From an uncultured Eubacteriales bacterium (lineage in GTDB: Bacteria; Bacillota; Clostridia; Oscillospirales; Oscillospiraceae): DNA of 59,532 nt. The DNA is taken from assembly GCA_900550585.1 (NCBI GenBank), contig URST01000004.1:1-59532 (forward strand). The letters are read 5' to 3'. Positions 51,079 through 59,411 of the stretch are shown piece after piece (position 1 is the first letter of the stretch; the number at the start of each line of letters is the position of its first letter). Both the position numbers and the translations under genes were made by a program. The notes under the pieces were generated by a model. That model saw nothing but the letters and a program-made list of their open reading frames with translations. It did not search any database and had not been told where the DNA came from.

Positions 51079-52828
51079 AGGCACCTCCCAGATCCTGTGT
51101 GCGGTACAGCCTTGCATACGCGCCGTTCAGCGCCAGCAGCTGCCGGTGGCTGCCCTCCTCGGCAATGCGTCCGTTCTGGATGACCAGAATGCGGTCCGCC
51201 GCCCGGATGGTGGACAGCCGGTGGGCGATGATGAGGGTGGTGCGCCCCCGGGACAGCTCATCGAAGGCCCCCTGTATCTTCGCCTCCGTCACGCTGTCCA
51301 GCGCGGAGGTGGCCTCGTCCAGGATGAGGATGGGCGGGTCCTTCAGGAAGATGCGGGCGATGGACACCCGCTGCTTCTGGCCGCCGGACAGCAGGGTACC
51401 CCGCTCGCCCACATAGGTGTCGAACCCGTCGGGCATGGCCATGATGTCGTCATAGATCTCCGCCCGCTTCGCCGCGGCCTCCACCTCCTGGTCGGAGGCG
51501 CCGGGCCGTCCGTAGCGGATGTTTTCCCGGATGGTGTCGGCAAACAGGAACACGTCCTGCTGCACGATGCCGATGCTGCGGCGCAGGGAGCTTTGGGTGA
51601 GCTGACGCACATCGTGGCCGTCGATGGAGATCGAGCCGCTGTCCACGTCATAGAAACGGGGCAGGAGCTGGCACAGCGTGCTCTTGCCGCCGCCGGACGG
51701 GCCCACCAGCGCCACCGTCTCCCCCGCAGGGATGTGCAGCGTCACATGGCGCAGCACGTCCGTCTTGTCGCCGTAGGCGAACGTCACGTCCTCCACGTCC
51801 ACGTCGCCACGCACGTCCGTCAGCTCCTGCGCGTCCGGCGCGTCCTGAATGGTGGGCTCGGTACGCATCAGTTCCACGAAGCGGTGCAGGCCGGCGAAGC
51901 CGTTGGAGAACATCTCGGCGAAGTTGGCCAGCTTGCGGATGGGACTGACGAAGGCGGTGACGTATAGGGAGAAGGTGATCAGATCCACATAGTCCATTTT
52001 CTCCCCCATGATGAGCCAGCCGCCCACGGCGATCACCGCCACCGGCAATATGCCGGTGCAGAACTCCATCACCGCGTTGAAGCGGCCCATCTCCTTGTGA
52101 AAGCCACGCTTGGCGGTCTTGAACACCTCGTTGGCCTCGTCGAACCGCTGCTGCTGGGCTTCCTCGTTGGCAAAGGCCTTGGTGGTCCGCACGCCGGACA
52201 GGCCGGACTCGATGGCGGCGTTGATGGTGCCGGTCTTGACCTTGGCAGCCCGGGAGGCGGCGCTCATCTGCCGGCGGCGGCGCAGGGCCATGGTCAGCAG
52301 GACAGGAAGCAGCACCAGCAGTACCAGCGCCAGCTCCCAGCGCAGGGTGAACATCACCGCCAGCGCGCCGAAGATGGTGACGAGGGAGATGAACAGGTCC
52401 TCCGGCCCGTGGTGGGCCAGCTCCGTCAGTTCAAACAGGTCACTGGTCAGGCGGCTCATCAGCTGGCCGGTGCGGTTGCGGTCGTAGAAGTCGAAGCCCA
52501 GCTCCTGAATGTGGCGGTACAGATCGCGGCGGATATCCGCCTCCACGCGGATGCCGAAGGTGTGGCCCCAGTAGGCCACCACGAAGTACAGCGCCGAGCG
52601 CAGCACATAGGCGGCCACCACCACCGCCATGACGATGAAGAATACCCGGAACTGCCGCTGGGGCAGCCAGGTATACATGGCGGCGCGGGACACCAGCGGG
52701 AACGCCAGGTCGATGCAGGCGATGAGGAACGCGCAGGACAGGTCCAGGGCGAAGAGCCGCCGGTGGGGTTTGAAGTAGGAGAGGAATATCCGCAGGGGGC
52801 TGCGGGTCTGATAATCTTTCGTGGTCAT
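51065..52828 (-). CDS. ABC exporter, fused permease and ATPase
   Basis: Protein of 587 residues with a type IV (MsbA-like) exporter fold. Six membrane helices (about 25-310) come first. The nucleotide-binding domain follows with Walker A VGPSGGGKSTLCQLL, Q-loop IVQQDVFLFADTI, signature LLSGGQKQRVSIARI, Walker B ILILDEATSALD and the H-loop IIAHRLSTI. It should act as a homodimer because no second half-transporter lies nearby. The substrate cannot be read. The ATG at 52828 has GTGAGG upstream. Leads the operon with ylmH, DUF896 and XpaC-like genes. Confidence 0.93.
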   Translation of the reverse strand: MTTKDYQTRSPLRIFLSYFKPHRRLFALDLSCAFLIACIDLAFPLVSRAAMYTWLPQRQFRVFFIVMAVVVAAYVLRSALYFVVAYWGHTFGIRVEADIRRDLYRHIQELGFDFYDRNRTGQLMSRLTSDLFELTELAHHGPEDLFISLVTIFGALAVMFTLRWELALVLLVLLPVLLTMALRRRRQMSAASRAAKVKTGTINAAIESGLSGVRTTKAFANEEAQQQRFDEANEVFKTAKRGFHKEMGRFNAVMEFCTGILPVAVIAVGGWLIMGEKMDYVDLITFSLYVTAFVSPIRKLANFAEMFSNGFAGLHRFVELMRTEPTIQDAPDAQELTDVRGDVDVEDVTFAYGDKTDVLRHVTLHIPAGETVALVGPSGGGKSTLCQLLPRFYDVDSGSISIDGHDVRQLTQSSLRRSIGIVQQDVFLFADTIRENIRYGRPGASDQEVEAAAKRAEIYDDIMAMPDGFDTYVGERGTLLSGGQKQRVSIARIFLKDPPILILDEATSALDSVTEAKIQGAFDELSRGRTTLIIAHRLSTIRAADRILVIQNGRIAEEGSHRQLLALNGAYARLYRTQDLGGAYGQA

Positions 52829-52861
52829 GCTATGCCTCACTCGGTGTTTTTTTGAACATAT

Positions 52862-52890
52862 AGTATAGCACATCGGCACGGCGTTCGCAA
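52862..52890 (-). promoter_or_regulatory. Promoter of the ABC exporter operon
   Basis: Minus strand TTGCGA (52890-52885), 17-base spacer, TATACT (52867-52862). Confidence 0.68.
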
Positions 52891-52893
52891 TAG

Positions 52894-52931
52894 CACGCAG
52901 CGCCCCGGCTTGCGTGTCGGGGCGCTGCGTG
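52894..52931 (-). terminator. Probable terminator after the sirtuin gene
   Basis: Perfect 14-base arms CACGCAGCGCCCCG / CGGGGCGCTGCGTG with a 10-base loop, adjoining the sirtuin stop. The U-tract is poor. Confidence 0.55.
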
Positions 52932-53648
52932 TTATAATTGGGCCATGACCTGGCCGATAGGGCCGTCGATGGTGACGGCGGCGCCAAGACCGCTGCCGGC
53001 CCCGCCCTTGTTGATGACCGCCAGCTTATGGCCGCGGTAGTACTGTATCAACCCGGCGGCGGGATAGACCACCAGCGACGTGCCGCCGATGATGAGCACG
53101 TCTGCCTGCCGGATATAGTGGATGGCGCGGGCCATCACGTCCTCATCCAGGGACTCCTCATACAGCACCACGTCCGGCTTAATGATGCCGCCGCAGGTGC
53201 AGCGGGGAATGCCGCGGCTCTCCGCGATGCGCTCCACACCGTAGAATTTCCCGCAGCGGGTACAGTGGTTCCGCAGCACGCTGCCGTGGAGCTCAAGGAC
53301 CTCCTGGCTGACGGCCTTCTGGTGCAGGCCGTCGATGTTCTGGGTGATGATGGCCTTCAGCTTCCCCTGCCGCTCCCATTCCGCCAGCTTGCGGTGGGCG
53401 GCGTTGGGCTGGGCGTCCAGGGCCAGCATTTTGGCCCGGTAGAAGTCGTAGAATTCCTCGGTGTGCGTCTCGTAAAATGTGTGGCTGAGCATGGTCTCCG
53501 GCGGGTATTTGAATTTCTGGTGATACAGGCCGTCCACACTGCGGAAGTCCGGGATGCCGGATTCGGTGGATACGCCGGCGCCGCCGAAAAACACGATGTT
53601 GTCACTGGCGTCTGTCAGTTCTTTCAGTCTGCGGATGGTGTCGTCCAT
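52932..53648 (-). CDS. cobB: NAD-dependent protein deacylase (sirtuin, CobB/SIR2 family)
   Basis: Protein of 238 residues that removes acyl groups from lysines using NAD+. The NAD-binding loop GAGVSTESGIPDFRS spans residues 24-37, the TQNIDGLH motif 102-109, and the catalytic His is H121 in LELHGS. Zinc is held by C129, C132, C150 and C152. The acyl pocket lacks the obvious Tyr/Arg pair of desuccinylases, so deacetylation is likely. GGAGGGA precedes the ATG. Divergent from the ArsC-like gene with only 36 bases between. Confidence 0.95.
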   Translation of the reverse strand: MDDTIRRLKELTDASDNIVFFGGAGVSTESGIPDFRSVDGLYHQKFKYPPETMLSHTFYETHTEEFYDFYRAKMLALDAQPNAAHRKLAEWERQGKLKAIITQNIDGLHQKAVSQEVLELHGSVLRNHCTRCGKFYGVERIAESRGIPRCTCGGIIKPDVVLYEESLDEDVMARAIHYIRQADVLIIGGTSLVVYPAAGLIQYYRGHKLAVINKGGAGSGLGAAVTIDGPIGQVMAQL

Positions 53649-53684
53649 ACTGTCCCTCCATTTCTTTTGTAAGGAGCATACGCT

Positions 53685-54023
53685 ATGAATATTCAGATCT
53701 TCGGAAAAAGCAAGTCCTTCGACACGAAAAAGGCGGAGCGCTGGTTCAAGGAGCGCCGCATCAAGTACCAGTACATCGACCTTGTGAGCAAGGGTGTATC
53801 GCCGGGGGAGTACCGTTCCATCCGGGCGGCCGTGGGCAGCTTCGACGCGCTGGTGGACAAGGACTGCCGGGCGTATGAGGCGCTGTACATGGCCTATATC
53901 ACGCCTCAGGCGGCGGAGGAAAAGCTGCTGGAATACCCGGAGCTGTTCGCCGCACCCATTGTCCGCAACGGGAAGCAGGCCACCGTGGGCTATTGCCCGG
54001 AGATATGGCAGACGTGGGAATAG
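53685..54023 (+). CDS. ArsC/Spx-family protein lacking the active cysteine
   Basis: Protein of 112 residues with the thioredoxin-like ArsC fold: MNIQIFGKSKSFDTKKAERW at the start, FKERRIKYQYIDL (helix and strand), and the cis-Pro region FAAPIVRNGKQATVGYCPEIW at the end. In arsenate reductases and Spx a Cys stands in the first loop (CxTxxKA or CxxC). Here the aligned position reads KSFDTKKA without Cys, so arsenate reduction or redox switching at that site is unlikely. Function unknown. AAGGAGCATACGCT precedes the ATG. Confidence 0.82.
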   Translation: MNIQIFGKSKSFDTKKAERWFKERRIKYQYIDLVSKGVSPGEYRSIRAAVGSFDALVDKDCRAYEALYMAYITPQAAEEKLLEYPELFAAPIVRNGKQATVGYCPEIWQTWE

Positions 54024-54037
54024 GAATAAGGACTCTC

Positions 54038-54067
54038 AACCGTGCGCCGCAGGCGCACGGTTTTTTT
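54038..54067 (+). terminator. Strong intrinsic terminator
   Basis: Hairpin AACCGTGCGCC / GGCGCACGGTT followed by a run of T after the ArsC-like gene. Confidence 0.9.
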
Positions 54068-54104
54068 CGGGCAGCACCGCGGCTTTCGCTGTGCGGTGTT
54101 GCCC

Positions 54105-55271
54105 TTAGTCCGTGTAGCTGTGCTCCACCGTGACCACGGCGTAGTAATTGCCGTCCATGGCGCGGACCAGAGCGCGTATCTCCTGCGCTGCCTGGGCCGG
54201 GGTCTTGCTGCTGGAGAAGGGCAGCACCGCGTCGAAGATCAGGTTATCGTGTGTGGTGCCCCGGACCACGCGGAAGTCGTGGATGGTCAGACCGGGATCC
54301 ACCTGCTTCACCAGCGCGGCCACCTGTTCCTTCAGTGCGGTGACGGAGCCGTCGGTGACGATGGGGTCCATGTGGATGACGGCGTGGCAGTGGAGCTTCT
54401 CCATCAGTTCCTTTTCAATATTGTCGATCACATCGTGCATGGCCATGATGTCCCCGTGGGCGGGGACCTCCGCGTGGAGGGTGATCATCAGACGGCCGGG
54501 GCCGTAGTCGTGGACCACCAGATCGTGTACGCCCAGCACTGTGTCGTTGGAGAGGACGATATCCCGTATCTGCTGCACCAGCGCCGGGTCGGGCGCCTGC
54601 CCCAGCAGGGGGGACAGGGTCTCTTTTGCGGCCTTGTAGGCGGAGAACAGGATGAACAGCGCCACCACCAGGCCCACATAGCCGTCCACCGCCAGACCGG
54701 TCCATTTGCCGATGAGCATGGCAAGGAGTACCGCCAGGGTGGAGACGGTGTCGGAAAGGCTGTCCGTGGCGGTGGCCTCCATGGCGGCGGACTTGATCTT
54801 CCGGCCGACGGCCCGGTTGTACAGCCACATATAGACCTTCACGCACACGGAGGCGGCCATGATGGCGATAGCCATCAGGGAAAAGGTGACGGCCTCCGGA
54901 TGGAGGATCTTGTCAAAGGAGGACTTGGCCAGCTCCACGCCCATCAGCAGGATCAGGCCCGCTACGATCAGGCCGGATATGTACTCGATGCGGCCGTGGC
55001 CAAAGGGGTGGTCGGTGTCCGGCTTTTTGCCCGCCAGACGGAAGCCCAGCAGCGTCACCGCCGAGGAGCCGGCGTCGGACAGGTTGTTGAAGGCGTCCGC
55101 CGTGACGGCGATGGAACCGGACAGCTGTCCGGCAAAGAATTTGCCGATGAACAGCAGAATATTCAGTGCGATGCCCACAGCGCCGCACAGGGTGCCGTAG
55201 GCGCGGCGGACGGCGGGGGAGGACACGTTGTCCCGGTCAGGAATGAACCAGCGGCTCAGCAATCGTATCAT
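54105..55271 (-). CDS. Cation diffusion facilitator (CDF) metal transporter
   Basis: Protein of 388 residues. Five or six membrane helices (about 25-215) precede a cytoplasmic C-terminal domain. The CDF signature in TM2 reads ADAFNNLSDAGSS (N and D ligands), the HPFGHGRIEY loop follows, and TM5 has ATDSLSDTVSTL (two Asp). An N/D set in TM2 rather than H/D is seen in Mn2+-type CDFs, so manganese export is plausible; metal choice is inference. It starts inside the 3' end of the NhaC gene (35-base overlap). AAAGGAGA precedes the ATG. Confidence 0.9.
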   Translation of the reverse strand: MIRLLSRWFIPDRDNVSSPAVRRAYGTLCGAVGIALNILLFIGKFFAGQLSGSIAVTADAFNNLSDAGSSAVTLLGFRLAGKKPDTDHPFGHGRIEYISGLIVAGLILLMGVELAKSSFDKILHPEAVTFSLMAIAIMAASVCVKVYMWLYNRAVGRKIKSAAMEATATDSLSDTVSTLAVLLAMLIGKWTGLAVDGYVGLVVALFILFSAYKAAKETLSPLLGQAPDPALVQQIRDIVLSNDTVLGVHDLVVHDYGPGRLMITLHAEVPAHGDIMAMHDVIDNIEKELMEKLHCHAVIHMDPIVTDGSVTALKEQVAALVKQVDPGLTIHDFRVVRGTTHDNLIFDAVLPFSSSKTPAQAAQEIRALVRAMDGNYYAVVTVEHSYTD

Positions 55272-56595
55272 AGCAGTCGTCTCCTTTCGGCGGGTAGACC
55301 CGGCGCTTTGTCAGCCAATAGCACAGAGGGATGGCGTACAGCAGTATCTCGTAGGGGATGGCGGACATGTCCGCGCCCAGCATGGCCAGCGGGATGGACA
55401 CGGAGATGTTCCAGGGGATCAGCGGCGAGAGGACGATGCCGGAGTTCTCGATGTCAAGGGCCATCTCGCCTCTGCCGTGGCCGTGCTTGGTGTAGTCGTC
55501 CTCCAGCAGCTGGTTGCACACCACTGCGCAGGTGGACTGGTTGCAGAACACCATACTGCACACCACGGAGATCGCCGCGCAGGCGGGGAACCGCCCGGCT
55601 CTCCGGGCCAGGCGCTGGGCCAGATGCGCCGCGCCGTTCAGCACACCCATGCCGCCCAGAAGCCCGGCGTACAGCCCGGCGCTGACGGCCATGATGGTGG
55701 CCGAGACCATGGACATCATGCCGCCGCCGGAGAGCACGTCGTGCAGCGCGCCGGGGGCGGGGAGGTAGCCCAGCACCGCATCCCGCAGGGTGGGCAGCAG
55801 AGCGCGGCCCTGGGCGAACACCGTCACCAGCAGCGCCGTCAGCGCACTGACGGCCATGGTGGGCCGGATGGGGACCTTGCACAGCGGCAGGATCAGGATC
55901 AGCAGCGCCGGGATGGCCGTCCACCAGTTGAGGCTGAAGGTGCCGGACAGCTGGTCCAGCACACCACTGTCCACCATGGCCAGCGGGTGCGTTACGGACA
56001 GGGCGGCGTAGGCCGCGAGGCTGACCAGATAGGGCAGCCAGCCGGTGCGGTGCATCATGTGCAGGTTGTCATAGAGCTTGGTATCGGTGGCGGCGGCCAC
56101 CAGCGTGGCGCTGGAGGAGGCCGGCGAGCAGCGGTCGCCGAAGTAGGCGCCGGCCACGATGGTCCCCGCCGTGATGGCCACGCTGACGCCGCCGGAGCGG
56201 GCCAAGGCCATCAGGATCACGCCCAGGGTGCCCACCACGCCGAAGGACGTGCCCAGGGCGTAGGAGATGAAGCTGGTCAGCAGGAACGTCACCAGCAGGA
56301 ACAGCTGCGGCGTGATGATGCGCAGCCCGTGATAGATGAAGAAGGCGATGGTCCCGGCGCTGCGCCACAGGGCGGTGATGGCGCCGATGAGCATGTAGAT
56401 CACGATCACGCAGCACATTTTGCGGCCCTGCGCCCAAGCGGCGTCCCACATGGCCCGCACGGTCATCCCGCGGCGCAGGCCCAGGGCGGCGAAGGCTGCT
56501 ATGCCCACCCATATCGCAAGGATCAGGGACTGGCCCAAAAGGATGCAGAGGGCCACCGCGGCCAGAAACAGCAGAAAACAGAAGACAGCGCCCAT
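55237..56595 (-). CDS. NhaC-family Na+/H+ antiporter
   Basis: Membrane protein of 452 residues with about 11-12 helices. Text typical of NhaC antiporters includes TSFISYALGTSFGVVGTLGVIL, TIVAGAYFGDRCSPASSSATLVAA (conserved FGDRxSPxS core) and LSPLIPWNISVSIPLAMLG. It exchanges sodium (or, in some relatives, malate or lactate) against protons. The start codon comes one base before the upstream stop region with GGGGAGGT ahead. Second of three genes with a zinc-ribbon protein and a CDF metal exporter, so the operon handles ions. Confidence 0.9.
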   Translation of the reverse strand: MGAVFCFLLFLAAVALCILLGQSLILAIWVGIAAFAALGLRRGMTVRAMWDAAWAQGRKMCCVIVIYMLIGAITALWRSAGTIAFFIYHGLRIITPQLFLLVTFLLTSFISYALGTSFGVVGTLGVILMALARSGGVSVAITAGTIVAGAYFGDRCSPASSSATLVAAATDTKLYDNLHMMHRTGWLPYLVSLAAYAALSVTHPLAMVDSGVLDQLSGTFSLNWWTAIPALLILILPLCKVPIRPTMAVSALTALLVTVFAQGRALLPTLRDAVLGYLPAPGALHDVLSGGGMMSMVSATIMAVSAGLYAGLLGGMGVLNGAAHLAQRLARRAGRFPACAAISVVCSMVFCNQSTCAVVCNQLLEDDYTKHGHGRGEMALDIENSGIVLSPLIPWNISVSIPLAMLGADMSAIPYEILLYAIPLCYWLTKRRVYPPKGDDCYDTIAEPLVHS

Positions 56596-56596
56596 G

Positions 56597-57190
56597 TTAC
56601 CTCCCCGGGATGGTCAGCGTCATGCGGCAGCACAGATCATCCAGGTCGCTGTCGGTGGCGGCGGGAAGGCGCAGGCGTCCCCCGCATTTGGCACAGGTCA
56701 GGTCCACCGCGCCGCGGCGCACCTGCATGGTATATTCGTGGCTGCCGCAGGCGCAGGTGATACCGCCCCGGGCGGCGATATCCTTCAGCTCGGACAGTAC
56801 CTCATACATGATGACGTTGTCGGTGAAGGCCTCATCGGGGGACGCTTTTTCCTTGGCCACCCGCAGGGCCAGACCCTCCATGGCCTTTCGCACCTGGGTC
56901 TCCTCACCGATGTAGCAGCATAGCTCCTGCTTTACCGGACAGGCCAGGCCGATGCCCCGGCCGTGCAGCAGCGCGCCGGCGTCGCACTCCGCCTGGTGGT
57001 GCCCGCCGCACACGCCGCAGGGCACCTGAAGCCGGAAGCGCAGGCCGTCCGTCTCAGCGGTCAGAGCTTCTTTGCCGCATTCGCATTCCATCCGCGCCGC
57101 GGCGGCGTTCAGGGCGAAAACGCTGCGGCTGTGCAGCACGGCCTTGCCGCAGGCCGGACAGATATATCCAAAGCTACGCATTTCTTCCAT
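56597..57190 (-). CDS. CpXC-like multi-zinc-ribbon protein of unknown function
   Basis: Protein of 197 residues with several Cys clusters: YICPACGKAV, MECECGKEAL, VPCGVCGGHHQAEC, ITCACGSHEY and LTCAKCGGRLRL. These resemble CpXC-type zinc ribbons, two at the N-terminus and one at the C-terminus around a helical middle (about 95-145). I do not recognise a characterised relative. The ATG at 57190 is favoured by AAAGGAGCGTATGTC just upstream; an ATG 24 bases earlier overlaps that site. First gene of the NhaC-CDF operon. Confidence 0.65.
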   Translation of the reverse strand: MEEMRSFGYICPACGKAVLHSRSVFALNAAAARMECECGKEALTAETDGLRFRLQVPCGVCGGHHQAECDAGALLHGRGIGLACPVKQELCCYIGEETQVRKAMEGLALRVAKEKASPDEAFTDNVIMYEVLSELKDIAARGGITCACGSHEYTMQVRRGAVDLTCAKCGGRLRLPAATDSDLDDLCCRMTLTIPGR

Positions 57191-57234
57191 GACATACGCT
57201 CCTTTGTCAACCAAAAGTCACAACAAGTTCCTGT

Positions 57235-57263
57235 ATTATATACCATTTATTCGCTGTTTTCCA
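57235..57263 (-). promoter_or_regulatory. Possible promoter of the zinc-ribbon-NhaC-CDF operon
   Basis: Minus strand TGGAAA (57263-57258), 17-base spacer, TATAAT (57240-57235). Good -10, moderate -35. Confidence 0.45.
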
Positions 57264-57266
57264 GTA

Positions 57267-57295
57267 TTGCGGGAAAAAGAGTTTTACATTATAAT
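57267..57295 (+). promoter_or_regulatory. Promoter of azlCD
   Basis: TTGCGG (57267-57272), 17-base spacer, TATAAT (57290-57295). Confidence 0.7.
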
Positions 57296-57331
57296 GGCGC
57301 CGTTATCCCACGCTTCAAAGGATGTGATACC

Positions 57332-58024
57332 GTGCAGAACAGGAGCTTTGCCGCGGCGGTGAAGGCGGCGTTTCCCCATACCATCCCCATTATGACCGGC
57401 TATCTGGCCGTAGGCATGGCCTACGGCGTGCTGATGGCCTCCAAGGGTTACGGCTTCCTGTGGGCCGGCTTTGTCAGTGCCTTTGCCTTCTGCGGCAGCA
57501 TGCAGTATGTGGCCATTACGCTGCTGACCACGGCCTTTGATCCACTGCAGGCCTTTGTGCTGAGCCTGATGGTCAACGCCCGGCATCTGTTCTTCGCGCT
57601 GGCACTGCTGTCCAAATACCGGGGACTGGGCAGGCTGCGGTATTTTATGATCTATACCCTCAGTGACGAGAACTTTTCCCTCTCCTCCTCGGTGGAGCCG
57701 CCGGAGGATACGGACCCCACGCTATTCTACTTTGCCATGAGCTTCCTGACCTGGCTGTACTGGGTGGCGTTCTCCATGCTGGGTAGCCTGCTGGGCGGGC
57801 TGATCACCTTTGACATCACCGGCATCGACTTTGCCCTGACGGCGCTGTTCGTGGTGCTGTTCATCGAGCAGGTCGTCAAGAAAGAGAACCGTGCCCCCGG
57901 CGCTGCCGGTCTGGTGTGCGCTGTGGCGGGTCTGGCCGTTTTCGGCGCGGACAACATGGTCATCCCGGCCATGGTGCTGACCCTGGCGGTCCTGCTGCTG
58001 GGAAGGAGGAAGCTATGCGCCTAG
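57332..58024 (+). CDS. azlC: AzlC family branched-chain amino acid exporter, large subunit
   Basis: Membrane protein of 230 residues with about six helices. The family signature GYLAVGMAYGVLMASKGYGF appears near residue 22, followed by AFCGSMQYVAITLL and LMVNARHLFFALALL. AzlC with AzlD exports branched-chain amino acids and analogues. Translation probably starts at GTG 57332, because AAAGGATG lies upstream and the only nearby ATG (57322) is followed at once by a stop. It overlaps azlD by 10 bases. Confidence 0.92.
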   Translation: MQNRSFAAAVKAAFPHTIPIMTGYLAVGMAYGVLMASKGYGFLWAGFVSAFAFCGSMQYVAITLLTTAFDPLQAFVLSLMVNARHLFFALALLSKYRGLGRLRYFMIYTLSDENFSLSSSVEPPEDTDPTLFYFAMSFLTWLYWVAFSMLGSLLGGLITFDITGIDFALTALFVVLFIEQVVKKENRAPGAAGLVCAVAGLAVFGADNMVIPAMVLTLAVLLLGRRKLCA

Positions 58025-58347
58025 ACACGATACATTCCCTGATCATCGTGGCGATGGTGGCGCTGGCCACCCAGATCACCCGATGGACGCCGTTTCTGCT
58101 GTTCTCCGGGGAGAGGAAGCTGCCCCGCGTGGTGGAGGATCTGGGCAAGCTGCTGCCGCCGGCCATGATGGGTCTGCTGGCGGTATACAGCCTGCGCAGC
58201 ACCGACCTTCTGGGCGGCAGCCACGGCATTCCGGAGGCCATCGCCGTGGCGGTGACAGCCGGGCTGCACCTGTGGCGGCGGAACACGCTGCTGTCCATTC
58301 TGGCAGGCACCGTCTGCTATATGCTGCTGGTGCAGCTGGTGTTTTGA
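58015..58347 (+). CDS. azlD: AzlD family branched-chain amino acid exporter, small subunit
   Basis: Membrane protein of 110 residues with about four helices: IIVAMVALATQITRWTPFLLF near the N-terminus and LLPPAMMGLLAVYSLRS in the middle, typical of AzlD. AAGGAGGAAGCT just before the ATG lies inside azlC, whose stop codon falls within the first codons of azlD. Works with AzlC. Confidence 0.92.
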   Translation: MRLDTIHSLIIVAMVALATQITRWTPFLLFSGERKLPRVVEDLGKLLPPAMMGLLAVYSLRSTDLLGGSHGIPEAIAVAVTAGLHLWRRNTLLSILAGTVCYMLLVQLVF

Positions 58348-58355
58348 AGATCTGC

Positions 58356-58385
58356 GAAAGCGCCGTCCCGCGGGACGGCGCTTTC
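58356..58385 (+). terminator. Terminator of azlCD
   Basis: A 30-base perfect palindrome made of GAAAGCGCCGTCCCG and CGGGACGGCGCTTTC, followed by ATATTTTC. Confidence 0.8.
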
Positions 58386-58443
58386 ATATTTTCCCGTAAA
58401 TGGTGCACACTACGGCCAATGCTATGTTTGCGAGGTGCGTATC

Positions 58444-59202
58444 ATGGATGTAAAACGCTTGAGCCGGCAGACCTGCCGGTTTTTGCAGCCGCCGGGAGTG
58501 GTCAGCTTTGCGGCGGTGGCGGGAAAGCTGGAGGGCGAGGGGCCGCTGGGCGGCTGCTTCGACGCTGTGGGGACGGACGCCTTCTGTGGGAAAAAGACCT
58601 GGGAACAGGGCGAGGCACAGATGCAGGCGGATGCCCTGCGTCTGGCCCTGCAAAAGGGCGGGTTGGCGGCGGAGGACGTGGACTGCGCCTTCGCCGGGGA
58701 TCTGCTGAACCAGAACATTGGGGCCACGTTTGCCCTGCGGGATTTCAATATTCCCTTCTACGGGGTATATGGGGCCTGCTCTACTATGGGGGAGACACTG
58801 TCGCTGGCCGCTATGGCCGTGGCCTCCGGCGCGGTCCGTATGGCGGCGGCGCAGACCTCCTCCCACTTCTGCACGGCGGAGAGGCAGTATCGGATGCCTC
58901 TGCCCTACGGCAGCCAGCGTTCTCCTACTGCCCAGTGGACGGCCACGGCGGCGGGGTGCTGCATTCTGGGGGCCCAGGCGGAGGGACCGTATATCACCCA
59001 TGTGACCCGGGGACGCATCGTGGATCTGGGTGTGACGGACATGACCAACATGGGCGCGGCCATGGCACCCGTAAGTGTTAAGCTTACACCATCCAAGTAT
59101 AATGCGGTATGCGGCTTGGTTTCTACACATCATTCTCTTCAACAAGGAGGTGCAAAAGGGGCAACAGTTATGGGAACCCATAACACTAACCATTTGAAAT
59201 AA
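58444..59202 (+). CDS. spoVAD: Stage V sporulation protein AD, interrupted after ~209 residues
   Basis: SpoVAD is a thiolase-fold protein of the SpoVA channel that loads dipicolinic acid into the forespore. Residues 1-209 match well (FAAVAGKLEGEGPLGGCFD, CAFAGDLLNQNI, YGVYGACSTMGETLSLA, SSHFCTAERQYRMPLPYGSQ, IVDLGVTDMTNMGAAMAP). After GAAMAP (about base 59070) the reading frame continues for 43 residues of unrelated text (ending MGTHNTNHLK) and stops at 59202. The family is about 335-340 residues, so the C-terminal third is missing. Base composition becomes more AT-rich exactly there. The ATG at 58444 has GAGGTG upstream. spoVAC and spoVAE are not visible. Confidence 0.88.
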   Translation: MDVKRLSRQTCRFLQPPGVVSFAAVAGKLEGEGPLGGCFDAVGTDAFCGKKTWEQGEAQMQADALRLALQKGGLAAEDVDCAFAGDLLNQNIGATFALRDFNIPFYGVYGACSTMGETLSLAAMAVASGAVRMAAAQTSSHFCTAERQYRMPLPYGSQRSPTAQWTATAAGCCILGAQAEGPYITHVTRGRIVDLGVTDMTNMGAAMAPVSVKLTPSKYNAVCGLVSTHHSLQQGGAKGATVMGTHNTNHLK

Positions 59203-59235
59203 TAAAGCGCCGGCAAAACCGGCGCTTTATTATTT
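59197..59235. terminator. Bidirectional terminator in the inserted DNA
   Basis: Hairpin AAATAATAAAGCGCCGG / CCGGCGCTTTATTATTT with loop CAAAA. Confidence 0.82.
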
Positions 59236-59285
59236 CCTACTCACTATCACTGATTTTCCAAATTATCACCGCACCTTTATTCGGG

Positions 59286-59411
59286 CTAACAGACGGTGAA
59301 AAGTGGAAACACATCATAGTTCCCTTCTCTAGCACTCTTTATGCCCAGTTCCTCAAGAACCTTTTCCTGGATCTCTGGTTTCAAGTCTTCCAAATAAATC
59401 TCAATTTCCAT
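59286..59411 (-). CDS. Small acidic protein, mobile-element type
   Basis: A 41-residue protein, MEIEIYLEDLKPEIQEKVLE followed by ELGIKSAREGNYDVFPLFTVC. The pattern (IYLEDLKPE..EKVLEELGI....GNYDVFPL) looks like small conserved ORFs carried by Clostridial conjugative elements; I know no function. GAGGAGCAAA lies before the ATG, and it overlaps the next upstream ORF. Confidence 0.6.
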   Translation of the reverse strand: MEIEIYLEDLKPEIQEKVLEELGIKSAREGNYDVFPLFTVC

